The notes under the pieces were generated by a model. That model saw nothing but the letters and a program-made list of their open reading frames with translations, was not told where the DNA came from and did not search any database. The position numbers and the translations under genes are program-made. A stretch of 51,930 bases of DNA, taken from NCBI GenBank assembly GCA_013298955.1, contig JAAFJT010000028.1:1-51930 (forward strand), given 5' to 3'. The first letter of the stretch is position 1. Each line of letters begins with the position of its first letter. This document shows positions 33,362-42,048 of the stretch, one piece after another. Origin of the DNA: Chitinophagales bacterium (GTDB lineage: Bacteria; Bacteroidota; Bacteroidia; Chitinophagales; Saprospiraceae).

Positions 33362-33409
33362 TTAAAAGTGAATAGCTAAAAGTTAAGACTTTTGACTATT
33401 CACTTTTAA
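33362..33409. repeat. Hairpin between tRNA genes
   Basis: TTAAAAGTGAATAG pairs with CTATTCACTTTTAA over a 20-base loop. It could be a processing or attenuation site inside the tRNA-tuf transcript. Confidence 0.55.
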
Positions 33410-33425
33410 CTTTTAAACATGATGG

Positions 33426-33498
33426 AGCGGAAGGCGAGGCTCGAACCCGCCACCTACAGCTTGGAAGGCTGTCGCTCTACCGAATGAGCTACTCCCGC
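33426..33498 (-). tRNA. tRNA-Gly (TCC anticodon)
   Basis: The acceptor stem GCGGGAG/CTTCCGC, anticodon stem ACAGC/GCTGT with loop CTTCCAA (TCC) and T arm GCGGGTTCGAGCCTCGC are intact. Confidence 0.95.
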
Positions 33499-33556
33499 GT
33501 AATAAAATAAGCACACTTTAAAATGTCTTTTAACAGAACCTTAGAATGTGTTGATG

Positions 33557-33639
33557 TGGGGCGAGATGGATTCGAACCACCGAAGACGTACGTCAGCAGA
33601 TTTACAGTCTGCCCCATTTGGCCACTCTGGTATCACCCC
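33557..33639 (-). tRNA. tRNA-Tyr (GTA anticodon)
   Basis: The acceptor stem is GGGGTGA/TCGCCCC. The anticodon stem GCAGA/TCTGC has the loop CTGTAAA (GTA). A long variable arm, expected for bacterial tRNA-Tyr, gives a total of 83 bases. Confidence 0.95.
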
Positions 33640-33666
33640 AATAAAAGACTTTTTCTCCTCGAAGGG

Positions 33667-33739
33667 AGCCGATAGAGGGACTCGAACCCCCGACCAGCTG
33701 ATTACAAATCAGCTGCTCTACCAACTGAGCTACATCGGC
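33667..33739 (-). tRNA. tRNA-Thr (TGT anticodon)
   Basis: The acceptor stem GCCGATG/TATCGGC, anticodon stem GCTGA/TCAGC with loop TTTGTAA (TGT) and T arm GGGGGTTCGAGTCCCTC are intact. It is the first gene of the tRNA-tuf transcript. Confidence 0.95.
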
Positions 33740-33847
33740 GTAGTTTTATTTCCGCTAAAAAACGGAAGCGAATGTTAAAAATGCTTTATTTTTAACGTGT
33801 AAAAGAACTTTTTGTCTCCTGTATTCAGGTCGTTTTTAAAAGCGATG

Positions 33848-33877
33848 CAAAGGTAATACCTTTATTTGAATCCTACA
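33848..33877 (-). promoter_or_regulatory. Promoter 1 of the tRNA-tuf operon
   Basis: On the minus strand TTG (33877-33875), 19 bases, then TACCTTTG (33855-33848) form a standard Bacteroidota promoter about 110 bases before the first tRNA. Confidence 0.65.
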
Positions 33878-33968
33878 ACTTTTTTTCGCTTTTTTTCAAA
33901 AAAAAATTCTTTTTTTTGTTGCTTTCATAAAAACAATCCGTTTTTTCGTGTTGTTTTTTAAAGCGACG

Positions 33969-34000
33969 CAAAGGTAATATCATTTAGATTACAAATGCAA
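33969..34000 (-). promoter_or_regulatory. Promoter 2 of the tRNA-tuf operon
   Basis: A second TACCTTTG box (33976-33969) has TTG 21 bases upstream (34000-33998) and the same flanking GCGTCGCTTT context as promoter 1. It is probably a duplicated strong promoter. Confidence 0.6.
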
Positions 34001-34078
34001 ACTTTTGGTGCATTTTTTTCTTTTTTTCTTGTTTTTTTCTTTTAAAGAACCTTAAACCATTATTTCACCTTACTATTT

Positions 34079-34530
34079 TAACCCAAGTTGCGTGGTAATG
34101 CCGCCTACGGCGGTAAAAAGTTTTTTCAAGGTCGTGTGTGTTTTGTTTTTAAAATTTTGCTTCGCAAAATTTTAAAAACAAAACACACACGACCTTATCT
34201 CCCTCTTTTTGGGGCGGCAAAGCCGCCTACCGCGCAACTTAGGTTATTTTATATGAATAAAGTTTTTTTAAGGTCGTGTGTGTTTTGTTTTTAAAATTTT
34301 GCTTCGCAAAATTTTAAAAACAAAACACACACGACCTTATCTCCCTCTTTTTGGGGCGGCGAAGCCGCCTACCGCGAAACTTAGGTTATTTTATATGAAT
34401 AAAGTTTTTTAAGGGCGTGTGTGTTTTGTTTTTGAAATTTTGCGAAGCAAAATTTTAAAAACAAAACACACACGCCCTTATCTCCCTCTTTTTGGGGCGG
34501 CAAAGCCGCCTACCGCGCAACTTAGGTTAT
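34079..34530. repeat. Family B palindromic element, tandem triplicate
   Basis: The left end AACCCAAGTTGCGTGGTA and right end TACCGCGCAACTTAGGTT match the element at 8286-8450. Between them a unit of 141-142 bases (starting at 34128, 34270 and 34411) is repeated three times. Each unit has a perfect hairpin of about 30 bp (AAGGTCGTGTGTGTTTTG type), the tract TCTCCCTCTTTTTGGGG, a GGCGGC/GCCGCC palindrome and the right end. In unit 3 both hairpin arms carry a matching change (GGTCG to GGGCG; CGACC to CGCCC), and the loop GCTTCGC is inverted to GCGAAGC. No coding capacity is seen in 33740-34699 beyond this. Confidence 0.9.
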
Positions 34531-34699
34531 TTTATATCCATTTTGATTATATCCATTCGGTTTAAGTTGATTTTACGATTTTGATGATTGTTTAGATAAA
34601 AATATAAAATTAGGAAATGTGCGCAACTGAAAGTGGTTGTATTCAAAATTTGAAATTAAATCTTTTGCGCTTTCAAAAAACACCCACTTTACACTTCGC

Positions 34700-36724
34700 T
34701 TAATTGCGCAATTCCCATCTCAATCCAAGTCTAAACGTTTGCTCTGGAACAGGATAAAATGCGGTTGTATAACCTTCATTCTTATTGATTTTCAATAGTT
34801 TAGCTATGTTTTCATATTTTACAAAAACACGAAACTTTTCCACTTTTGCGGATAAAAAACCATCCATGAAAGGGAAAAACGATTTATCAGCCCCATTTTG
34901 CAAAAAATATTGCCCTGTCAAAGGCATATATCCATATCCTTGATAGGTTGTCGCATACCGCACATCGACACCCACCCGCAATAACATAACTTGTTTAAAA
35001 ACGCGCCCTTCATAATACAGCGAATGTTTTCCATATAAATCAGGCAAACGCAATACTTTATCGGTTGCTTTTTGAAAGGCTATTTCAGTATCCAAATGAA
35101 AATTTTTAATTGTAAAATCTTGTTTTACAATGAGTTGCAAAATACTGACGGGTGAAGTCAATTGTCGCGCAAAAGCAAGCGAATCGAAATAAACGTAATT
35201 ATTCAACAAGGTATAACCAATCGTTCCTTCAAAACGGAGGCGCGGAATTTGAATCGTTCCTGACAAATGGGTTTCCAATGTTTTATTGAAATCATTATCC
35301 CAAATTTTTCGTTGAGAAACCCAAAGGCGTTTTTCTAAAACAGAAGGTGCTGATAATTGATTCAAAAACGACGCTTGCAGACTGCCAACATTTTTAAGAT
35401 TCAAATATAAATTTCCATTCACCCGATAATCGCCCAAATTTGCTCCCAAAGCATTGAAATGAGCGTAACTTTCTAAACGCAATTGTTCATTCGGCGCGAA
35501 ATGCCAACGTCCTGTAATTAAAACATTTTGATTGATATAATTCAATGGTTCTTCATTGATTTTTCGATATTGATGCACTAAACCCAATTCAAACCAATCT
35601 TTTTGAACTGTAATTGCATTGTTATTACGATTTTGAAAGGTATCTATCGCTTGTTTGCGAGCTTGAGTTGTACTAATGGTAAAACTATTTTCAACTAAAT
35701 TGTTGGATAAAAATTGGCGCAAGCCGCGTGTATCCGTTAAAAAAGCTCCAAAATAAGCCGTATCAATTCGCGTATCGGTGTTAACATCACTAAATTTATA
35801 CGATTGTTGTGCATATCGAATCTGATGTGATAACAAATATTGTCGTTTCGCGCCTGTCGAATCTTGTTTATTCAACTTGTAAAAATGCCGATACGCGTAT
35901 TCCCGACTCGAATGATAAGTCGTATCATCTAAAAAAAGCGGTAAGGTGGGCAAACGCGTTGTAACTTGAACTAATTTCACTAAATTCGTATCTGAAATAA
36001 TGCCACCTGTATTGCGTTGAATGACAATATTATTTGTAAATGTAAAAAAGCCATCATATTTTTCACTTTTGTCATGATACCAAAAGCCTATCCCAAAACT
36101 CGAAGTGCGCGCTCGCGGCGGCAAGTAAAATAAAGAATCTTTTATATTTTTAAAAAGGTCATTTAAACTCATCACACGCTGATATTGAACGCTCATATGC
36201 AGCCCACCCGCAAAATTGCGGGCAAATTGTGCTTTCAAGGCAGAATTGGCTTGACTCGTGAAATCATACTGCACATCCGTCAACGCATTTTGTAATTTGT
36301 AAAATGGAAGGTCTTGATTATCAAGGTGATACGCATCAAAAGCGTGTTGCCCCAAATCCAAACCAAACCGTTTTCTGGGTTGATAAACGACAGGCAACAT
36401 TGCCGTACCTGCCTGCCCCAAATGAAAATAATCCCACCGATGACGACGCGCTTTGTCGTATTGATGAAAATTATGATTTAAAGAAGTATCTGTAATCGCT
36501 TGAAAGTCATTGGGTTGACGCGCAAAATGGTAGTAAATATGGCTTGTATCTGGTTTTTCTTCTGCTGCTTCTACGTCTGCGGGATTGGGCGTTGTCGCAC
36601 CGCCGCCAACCCCTGTTGGAGGCTGCGCAATACTCATCAAAGGCAGACAGAACAAAAAAGAGTGACAAAGCGCGATAATTACCTGTTTATTTGGAGCGAA
36701 AACAGGCTTATCGCGCTTTGCCAT
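34700..36724 (-). CDS. Putative outer-membrane porin (Porin_10 type)
   Basis: After the signal peptide (VIIALCHSFLFCLPLMSIAQP) the chain shows the Porin_10 pattern: RRHRWDYFHLGQAGTAMLP, DLPFYKLQNALTDVQYDF and LKAQFARNFAGGLHMSVQYQRV. Many aromatic-rich strands follow, with the C-terminal strand TFRLGLRWELRN. The start is set at MAKRDKP (36724); an upstream ATG at 36754 is also possible. A strong hairpin covers codons 2-20 of this reading, so initiation may be structured. The cargo is unknown. Confidence 0.82.
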   Translation of the reverse strand: MAKRDKPVFAPNKQVIIALCHSFLFCLPLMSIAQPPTGVGGGATTPNPADVEAAEEKPDTSHIYYHFARQPNDFQAITDTSLNHNFHQYDKARRHRWDYFHLGQAGTAMLPVVYQPRKRFGLDLGQHAFDAYHLDNQDLPFYKLQNALTDVQYDFTSQANSALKAQFARNFAGGLHMSVQYQRVMSLNDLFKNIKDSLFYLPPRARTSSFGIGFWYHDKSEKYDGFFTFTNNIVIQRNTGGIISDTNLVKLVQVTTRLPTLPLFLDDTTYHSSREYAYRHFYKLNKQDSTGAKRQYLLSHQIRYAQQSYKFSDVNTDTRIDTAYFGAFLTDTRGLRQFLSNNLVENSFTISTTQARKQAIDTFQNRNNNAITVQKDWFELGLVHQYRKINEEPLNYINQNVLITGRWHFAPNEQLRLESYAHFNALGANLGDYRVNGNLYLNLKNVGSLQASFLNQLSAPSVLEKRLWVSQRKIWDNDFNKTLETHLSGTIQIPRLRFEGTIGYTLLNNYVYFDSLAFARQLTSPVSILQLIVKQDFTIKNFHLDTEIAFQKATDKVLRLPDLYGKHSLYYEGRVFKQVMLLRVGVDVRYATTYQGYGYMPLTGQYFLQNGADKSFFPFMDGFLSAKVEKFRVFVKYENIAKLLKINKNEGYTTAFYPVPEQTFRLGLRWELRN
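36666..36720. promoter_or_regulatory. Hairpin at the 5' coding end of the porin gene
   Basis: A 13-bp perfect outer stem (36666-36678 with 36708-36720, CAAAGCGCGATAA type) and a 7-bp inner stem (CCTGTTT/AAACAGG) begin one base after the ATG on the minus strand. It may restrain translation, or be another inserted palindrome. Confidence 0.5.
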
Positions 36725-36812
36725 AGCGCAGTAGTCGGGAAATTTAGTTCCCAAGGAGGCGTTCCTTTTATTTAAAAAAAAAACAATATGTTTCGCATCA
36801 TCAATATTTTTT

Positions 36813-37616
36813 TTACTTATTTAAAATCGAAGGATTCATACCCATTGTGCTAAAACCACCATCATGAAATAAGTTCTGCATGGTCACATAACGGGTCAAA
36901 TCGGAAAACATCACCGCGCAATAATCCGCACAGGCTTCTGCGGAAGCATTGCCCAAAGGCGACATTTTGGCAGAATAATCAAAAAATTCTTGAAAACCTT
37001 TCACGCCACTACCCGCAGTAGTCCAAGTCGGCGATTGTGAAATCGTATTCACCCGCACTTTTTTGTTAACGCCATAATGATACCCAAAGCTGCGTGCAAA
37101 GGATTCTAACAAGGCTTTTGATTCCGCCATTTCGTTGTAATCGGGGAAAACGCGCTGTGCGGCGATGTAAGTCAGTGCCAAAATGCTGCCATGATCGTTG
37201 ATAGCATCCAATTTCAACATCGTTTGCATCATTTTGTGAAAACTAATCGCGGATATATCAAAAGTTTGTTTCATCCATTCATAATTGACATCCGTATAAG
37301 GTTTCCCTTTGCGCACATTGAGCGACATCCCAATCGAATGAAGTACAAAATCGACCTTGCCACCCAAAATCTCCATTGATTTGGTAAACAAATTATTTAA
37401 ATCTTCAAGATTCGTAGCATCCGCAGCAATTACTTCCGCATTTAATTCCTGCCCCAATTGTTTGATAGCACCCATGCGCATCGACACGGGCGCATTCGTC
37501 AACGTGATAGTCGCGCCTTCCGCAACCACTTTTTGCGCCACTTTCCAAGCAATAGATTGGTCGTTCAATGCGCCAAAAATAATGCCTTTTTTACCTTTTA
37601 AAAGATTGTTGGACAT
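36813..37616 (-). CDS. fabI: Enoyl-ACP reductase
   Basis: NADH-dependent reduction of enoyl-ACP, the last step of fatty acid elongation. It opens LLKGKKGIIFGALNDQSIAWKVAQKV, has DFVLHSIGMSLN, and carries the catalytic pair Tyr160 and Lys167 (YNEMAESK) with the second Tyr at 150. RVNTISQSPTWTTAGSGVKGF is the substrate loop. A TATCTTTG box lies upstream (37682-37689). Confidence 0.95.
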   Translation of the reverse strand: MSNNLLKGKKGIIFGALNDQSIAWKVAQKVVAEGATITLTNAPVSMRMGAIKQLGQELNAEVIAADATNLEDLNNLFTKSMEILGGKVDFVLHSIGMSLNVRKGKPYTDVNYEWMKQTFDISAISFHKMMQTMLKLDAINDHGSILALTYIAAQRVFPDYNEMAESKALLESFARSFGYHYGVNKKVRVNTISQSPTWTTAGSGVKGFQEFFDYSAKMSPLGNASAEACADYCAVMFSDLTRYVTMQNLFHDGGFSTMGMNPSILNK

Positions 37617-37681
37617 GGTTTTAGGTATTTGATATTTTTATAATGAAAAAATCAATTTTATTTTGTAAAAACAGAAAGACG

Positions 37682-37689
37682 CAAAGATA
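37682..37689 (-). promoter_or_regulatory. Putative -7 box TATCTTTG for fabI
   Basis: Exact TAnnTTTG on the minus strand, 66 bases before the fabI start. A TTG lies 15 bases upstream, slightly too close. Confidence 0.45.
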
Positions 37690-37822
37690 CCTTTTTTTTT
37701 AGAACAAAAAAGCGTTCCAAATAAAGGAAAAATGAAAGCCTTTTGTTTTCTTTGTTCTGGGTCGTTTTCGTTTTAAAAATTAAAAATGATATTTTAAAAA
37801 TCAGAATAATTATAAATTGTCA

Positions 37823-37830
37823 TAGCTTTG
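37823..37830 (+). promoter_or_regulatory. Putative -7 box TAGCTTTG for the M14 peptidase gene
   Basis: Exact TAnnTTTG, 30 bases before the start codon. Confidence 0.45.
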
Positions 37831-37859
37831 TCGTTTGAATTTTTTATTACTGTCACAAA

Positions 37860-40418
37860 ATGAAAAAAAACAGCAACTTTTTTAATCAAATCTTACTTTT
37901 TGTCTTATCGTGGTGTCTTGTTACACCCCTTTATGGTCAAGATTTATTATCGCCTGACGATTTTTTACCACATCGATTGGGCGAACAATTTACGCCGCAC
38001 CACCTTTTAGTGGAGTATTATCAACATGTTGCCCGCAATTCGCGCCAAGTTCAGGTCAAAGAATATGGGAGAACATCGGAAAATCGACCGCTTTTGTATG
38101 CCATTATTTCCTCACCTGAAAATATGGCAAATTTGGAAGCGTTGAGAATCAATCATTTGCGCAAAACAGGTTTGGTTGAAGGTGCGTCAACGCCAAATGC
38201 CCCTGCTGTCGTTTGGTTGAGTATGAATGTTCATGGCAACGAACCTGCCAGTTCTGAAACATCTATGACGATTTTGCATAATTTGTTGAATCCTGCCAGA
38301 AAGGACATTCAAAATTGGTTGAAAAATACCATTATCATTATTGACCCTTGTGTGAATCCCGATGGATACAGTCGTTACACACACTGGTATATTAACGCTT
38401 CTGATAATGTACCAAACACCCACCCAGATGCCCGCGAACACCGCGAACCTTGGCCAGAGGGACGTTATAACCACTATTTGTTTGATTTAAATCGAGATTG
38501 GGCATGGGCAACACAGGTTGAAACGCAACGTCGTTTGGAAATTTATCATCAATGGATGCCACATGTCGTACCCGATTTTCACGAAATGGGTTATAATGAA
38601 CCTTACTATTTTGCACCTGCGGCGGCTCCTTATCACCGTTACATCACGCCTTTTCAACGCGATTTTCAAGTAGAAATCGGTAAAAATCATGCAAAATATT
38701 TTGATAAAGAGGGCTGGTTGTACTTTTCAAAAGAGGTTTTCGACCTTTTTTATCCCGGATATGGCGATACCTACCCAACTTTCAATGGGGCAATCGGTAT
38801 GACTTACGAACAAGGTGGGATTCGGGCAGGACGCGCTATCTTGTTAGAAAATGGGAATACGTTGACGCTTAAAGATAGGATTCAACATCATCTAACGACC
38901 GCGCTTTCGACGATTGAAATGACTTCCAAAAATGCAGATAAATTAAACAAAAACTTTGAAACGTTTTTTCAAAAAAGCAGCAAAAACCCTCCCGGACAGC
39001 ACCTAACTTACATTATCAAAAAAAATAATCCCAAAGACAAAATTAAGGCACTTTGTACGTTGTTAGATAGACATAAAATTCAATATGGAACGGTAAAAAA
39101 TGGGTTACAATTAACAGGTTTTGATTATACCCATGCCAAAGAAAAGGTGGATTTTAACGTCTCAGCAGGCGATTTAGTCATTTCTGCCCGCCAACCTATG
39201 GGGGTTTTAACACAAGTATTGTTAGAGCCACAAGCAGAATTGTTGGATTCGTTGACTTATGATATTACGGCTTGGGCATTGCCTTATGCCTATGGTTTGG
39301 AAACCTATGCCACTACCAAAGCCATTACGCCGAATGAACCTTTTTCGTTGACACCTGCATTGGTAGATGTAAAATCAAATCATCAACCTTATGCTTATAT
39401 AATGCGTTGGCAATCATTGTCTAATGCTCATTTTTTAAGTTTAGTCATGCAGCGCGGTATCAAAGGACGGGCGGCGCGAGAACCCTTTGAGGTCGAAGGG
39501 CAATCGTATCAAAGTGGTACTTTGGTGTTTACGCGGGCGGATAATGTGATATTGGGAGAGCGATTTGACCGCGAAATGACGGCACTTGCGCAACAATATG
39601 AACAAGATTTAACGGCAGTTTCTACTGGTTTTGTCTCTAAAGGGCGCGATTTGGGGTCTGAAAAGTTAGATTTATTGACCAAACCAACGGTTGCGGTTTT
39701 GTATGACGAAGAAGTGGATGAAAATGGCTATGGTCAAGTATGGCATTTTTTTGAAACGGAGTTGAAAATGGCGATTACGCCCCTGCGCGTGGTGGACATC
39801 GGACGGGTGAAATTGAGTTCGTTCAATACGATGGTGATGACGGATGGCAAATACACCAAATTGGATTCGCTGAGTGTTGTGCGCATCAAAAATTGGGTGG
39901 CAGAGGGTGGTAAATTGATTTTGATTGGAGAGGCGTTGAATGTTTTTGAAGACAAAAAAGATTTTGCTTTAACCAAATTTGCGTCTAAAAAAGAAGAGGA
40001 TATCGCGCTTTCTATTGAAAATATCGAGAAAATGCGGCGTAGATATGCGCATTATTGCGATGCAGAACGCGATGCGGCTTCCGATAATATTCCGGGTGCG
40101 ATTTTCAAAGTTTCGATGGATAGTTCGCATCCATTGGGTTATGGATTTGGAAATGTGTATTATAGTTTAAAAACAAGTAATAATGCATTTCAAGTGTTAA
40201 AAAATGTTTGGAATGTAGGTTATATTGGAAAAGAATTGCAAGTATTTGGCTTTGCAGGACAACGAGTTAGAGAAGCACAACGCAATACAAGTGTTTTTGC
40301 GGTACAGTCGTTGCGGCGCGGACATGTCGTGTATATGACGGACAATCCGCTATTTAGAGCCTTTTGGTATCAAGGAAAATTTTTATTTGCCAATGCAGTA
40401 TTGATGAAAATGAAATAA
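37860..40418 (+). CDS. Secreted M14 family zinc carboxypeptidase
   Basis: The signal peptide (to PLYGQ) is followed by the M14 domain. The zinc ligands are in MNVHGNEPASSE (His125, Glu128), followed by IDPCVNPDGYSRYTHW. The LNRDWAW and PDFHEMGYNEPYYF segments carry further active-site parts. The second half (about residues 400-852) is an accessory region with a glutamine-amidotransferase-like look (NTMVMTDGKYTKLDSLSVVRIKNWVAEGGKLILIG), as in other large Bacteroidota M14 proteins. There is no T9SS domain, so it is probably periplasmic. Confidence 0.9.
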   Translation: MKKNSNFFNQILLFVLSWCLVTPLYGQDLLSPDDFLPHRLGEQFTPHHLLVEYYQHVARNSRQVQVKEYGRTSENRPLLYAIISSPENMANLEALRINHLRKTGLVEGASTPNAPAVVWLSMNVHGNEPASSETSMTILHNLLNPARKDIQNWLKNTIIIIDPCVNPDGYSRYTHWYINASDNVPNTHPDAREHREPWPEGRYNHYLFDLNRDWAWATQVETQRRLEIYHQWMPHVVPDFHEMGYNEPYYFAPAAAPYHRYITPFQRDFQVEIGKNHAKYFDKEGWLYFSKEVFDLFYPGYGDTYPTFNGAIGMTYEQGGIRAGRAILLENGNTLTLKDRIQHHLTTALSTIEMTSKNADKLNKNFETFFQKSSKNPPGQHLTYIIKKNNPKDKIKALCTLLDRHKIQYGTVKNGLQLTGFDYTHAKEKVDFNVSAGDLVISARQPMGVLTQVLLEPQAELLDSLTYDITAWALPYAYGLETYATTKAITPNEPFSLTPALVDVKSNHQPYAYIMRWQSLSNAHFLSLVMQRGIKGRAAREPFEVEGQSYQSGTLVFTRADNVILGERFDREMTALAQQYEQDLTAVSTGFVSKGRDLGSEKLDLLTKPTVAVLYDEEVDENGYGQVWHFFETELKMAITPLRVVDIGRVKLSSFNTMVMTDGKYTKLDSLSVVRIKNWVAEGGKLILIGEALNVFEDKKDFALTKFASKKEEDIALSIENIEKMRRRYAHYCDAERDAASDNIPGAIFKVSMDSSHPLGYGFGNVYYSLKTSNNAFQVLKNVWNVGYIGKELQVFGFAGQRVREAQRNTSVFAVQSLRRGHVVYMTDNPLFRAFWYQGKFLFANAVLMKMK

Positions 40419-40426
40419 TGGACTTG

Positions 40427-40559
40427 GATTTTCTGAATTAGGATTTTTAGGATTTTTTAGGATTTTCAAGATTTTTTAGGGTTTAAAAAATTGATTTTCA
40501 ATTTTTAAAATCCTAAAAAATCTTGGAAATCCTAAAAAATCCTAATTCAAAAAAAATCA
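40427..40559. terminator. Long (about 60-bp arms) imperfect palindrome between convergent genes
   Basis: Both arms consist of GGATTTTTTA-type units (TCCTAAAAAA on the other side), with occasional mismatches such as CAAGATT against AATCTTGG. It lies between the M14 peptidase and the sigma-54-type regulator and probably ends both transcripts. The repeating unit resembles family A in style but not in sequence. Confidence 0.7.
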
Positions 40560-40659
40560 AAAAAAAATCGCCGTTCCAACTGTACAGTCGAATACGGCAA
40601 TATGACATTGATTAAAATTACTATTTTTAATACCTTTATTTTGAATCTTTGGTCGGTTG

Positions 40660-42027
40660 TTAGGGTTCTAAGCCATATTCTGTAATTTTTCGATATAAGG
40701 TTCTTTCAGAAATGCCCAAATCTTTGGCAGCTTCTTTTCTGCGATTGTGGTGTTTTTTCAATGCTTTTACAATTTGACGCTTTTCATTTTCCAATAACGA
40801 CAAATTTTCATCCACCACTTCCTCATGCACATCAAAAGATTCTTGTTGTTTTGTCAAAATAATCGGTTGTGTTGCTTTGATATTGTTCGCATTTTCTGCA
40901 AAACGTTGGGTTGCGTTATGATGTTGTTGGGTATTTCTATCGTAAATCAAATCGCTCATTTTATCCGTCGTGCGGTCTGCCGTTCTATCCATCGAATGCG
41001 ATAAATCTTCAAAATCCATTTCGGAACGCGCACTATTTGTCGGTGCAGGTAATCGATTCGATTGAATCAAACCCATATTTGGAACGCTCAAATTATTGGT
41101 TTTAATTAATTCATAAACCAATGATTTTAAATCATTTAAATCATCTTTCATCCCAAAAAGCAACTTGTATAAAATGTCGCGTTCATTCAACGGAATGCTC
41201 TCATTCGAGCCTTTTGAGATGGCAGGCAAGTTGCGTTTCAAAATATGGGGCATCCAATCCATGAATTTTTCAGCCGTAATCATGCGTTCTTGCGATAGAA
41301 CGGATAACTGTTCTGCCATATTTTTCAATTCGCGGATATTGCCCGGAAAAGGATAATTTTCCAATAAAATCTGCGCCCTATCGTCCAAAGTAACAGGCTG
41401 CATGCGGTATCGTTCTGCAAAATCAATCGAAAATTTGCGAAATAACAAATAAATATCATCTCTGCGTTCCCGCAAAGGCGGAATCCGTATCGGCACAATA
41501 TTCAACCGATAATACAAATCTTCTCTAAATTTGCCTGATGCAATGTTTTCCGTCAGATTGACATTCGTTGCGGTGACAACCCGCACATCTGTTTTTTCCG
41601 TTTTGGAAGCACCGACCCGCGTAAATTCTCCATTTTCCAACAAACGCAACAATAAAGGTTGCGTATTCAAAGGCATTTCGCCGATTTCATCCAAAAAAAT
41701 AGTGCCGCCATTGACCGTTTCAAAATAGCCTTTTCTATCGCCCACCGAACTCGTGAACGACCCTTTTTCATGTCCAAAAAGTTCCGAATTAATCGTGCCT
41801 TCTGGAATCGCGCCACAATTGACGGCGATAAAAGGTTGGTGTTTTCGCGCACTGAAACTGTGGATGATTTTTGAAAAAACCTCTTTCCCAACACCGCTTT
41901 CGCCTGTGATAAGCACGGTGAGGTCTGTGGCGGCAACGCGCAAGGCGGTATCCAACGCCGCATCCAATAGTTTAGATGTGCCAATAATGCCGAAACGTTG
42001 TTTAACAGCTTGCAACGAGTGATTCAT
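40660..42027 (-). CDS. Sigma-54-type AAA+ transcription regulator with Fis-type HTH
   Basis: The AAA+ domain starts almost at residue 10, with no receiver domain. Walker A is TGESGVGKE (41-49), GTIFLDEIGEMP follows, and the arginine-finger region is YYRLNIVPIRIPPLRERRDDI. The sigma-54-contacting loop reads GSFTSS (89-94) instead of GAFTGA. A linker of about 130 polar residues (including many Arg/Asp) leads to the Fis-type HTH RRKEAAKDLGISERTLYRKITEYGL. uppP lies 21 bases downstream. Confidence 0.9.
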   Translation of the reverse strand: MNHSLQAVKQRFGIIGTSKLLDAALDTALRVAATDLTVLITGESGVGKEVFSKIIHSFSARKHQPFIAVNCGAIPEGTINSELFGHEKGSFTSSVGDRKGYFETVNGGTIFLDEIGEMPLNTQPLLLRLLENGEFTRVGASKTEKTDVRVVTATNVNLTENIASGKFREDLYYRLNIVPIRIPPLRERRDDIYLLFRKFSIDFAERYRMQPVTLDDRAQILLENYPFPGNIRELKNMAEQLSVLSQERMITAEKFMDWMPHILKRNLPAISKGSNESIPLNERDILYKLLFGMKDDLNDLKSLVYELIKTNNLSVPNMGLIQSNRLPAPTNSARSEMDFEDLSHSMDRTADRTTDKMSDLIYDRNTQQHHNATQRFAENANNIKATQPIILTKQQESFDVHEEVVDENLSLLENEKRQIVKALKKHHNRRKEAAKDLGISERTLYRKITEYGLEP

Positions 42028-42048
42028 ATAGTTTTGATAATCAAGGGT

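Noticed and set aside
34088-34294. 68-codon frame across the tandem family B repeats
   Set aside because: It is an accidental frame through palindromic repeats.
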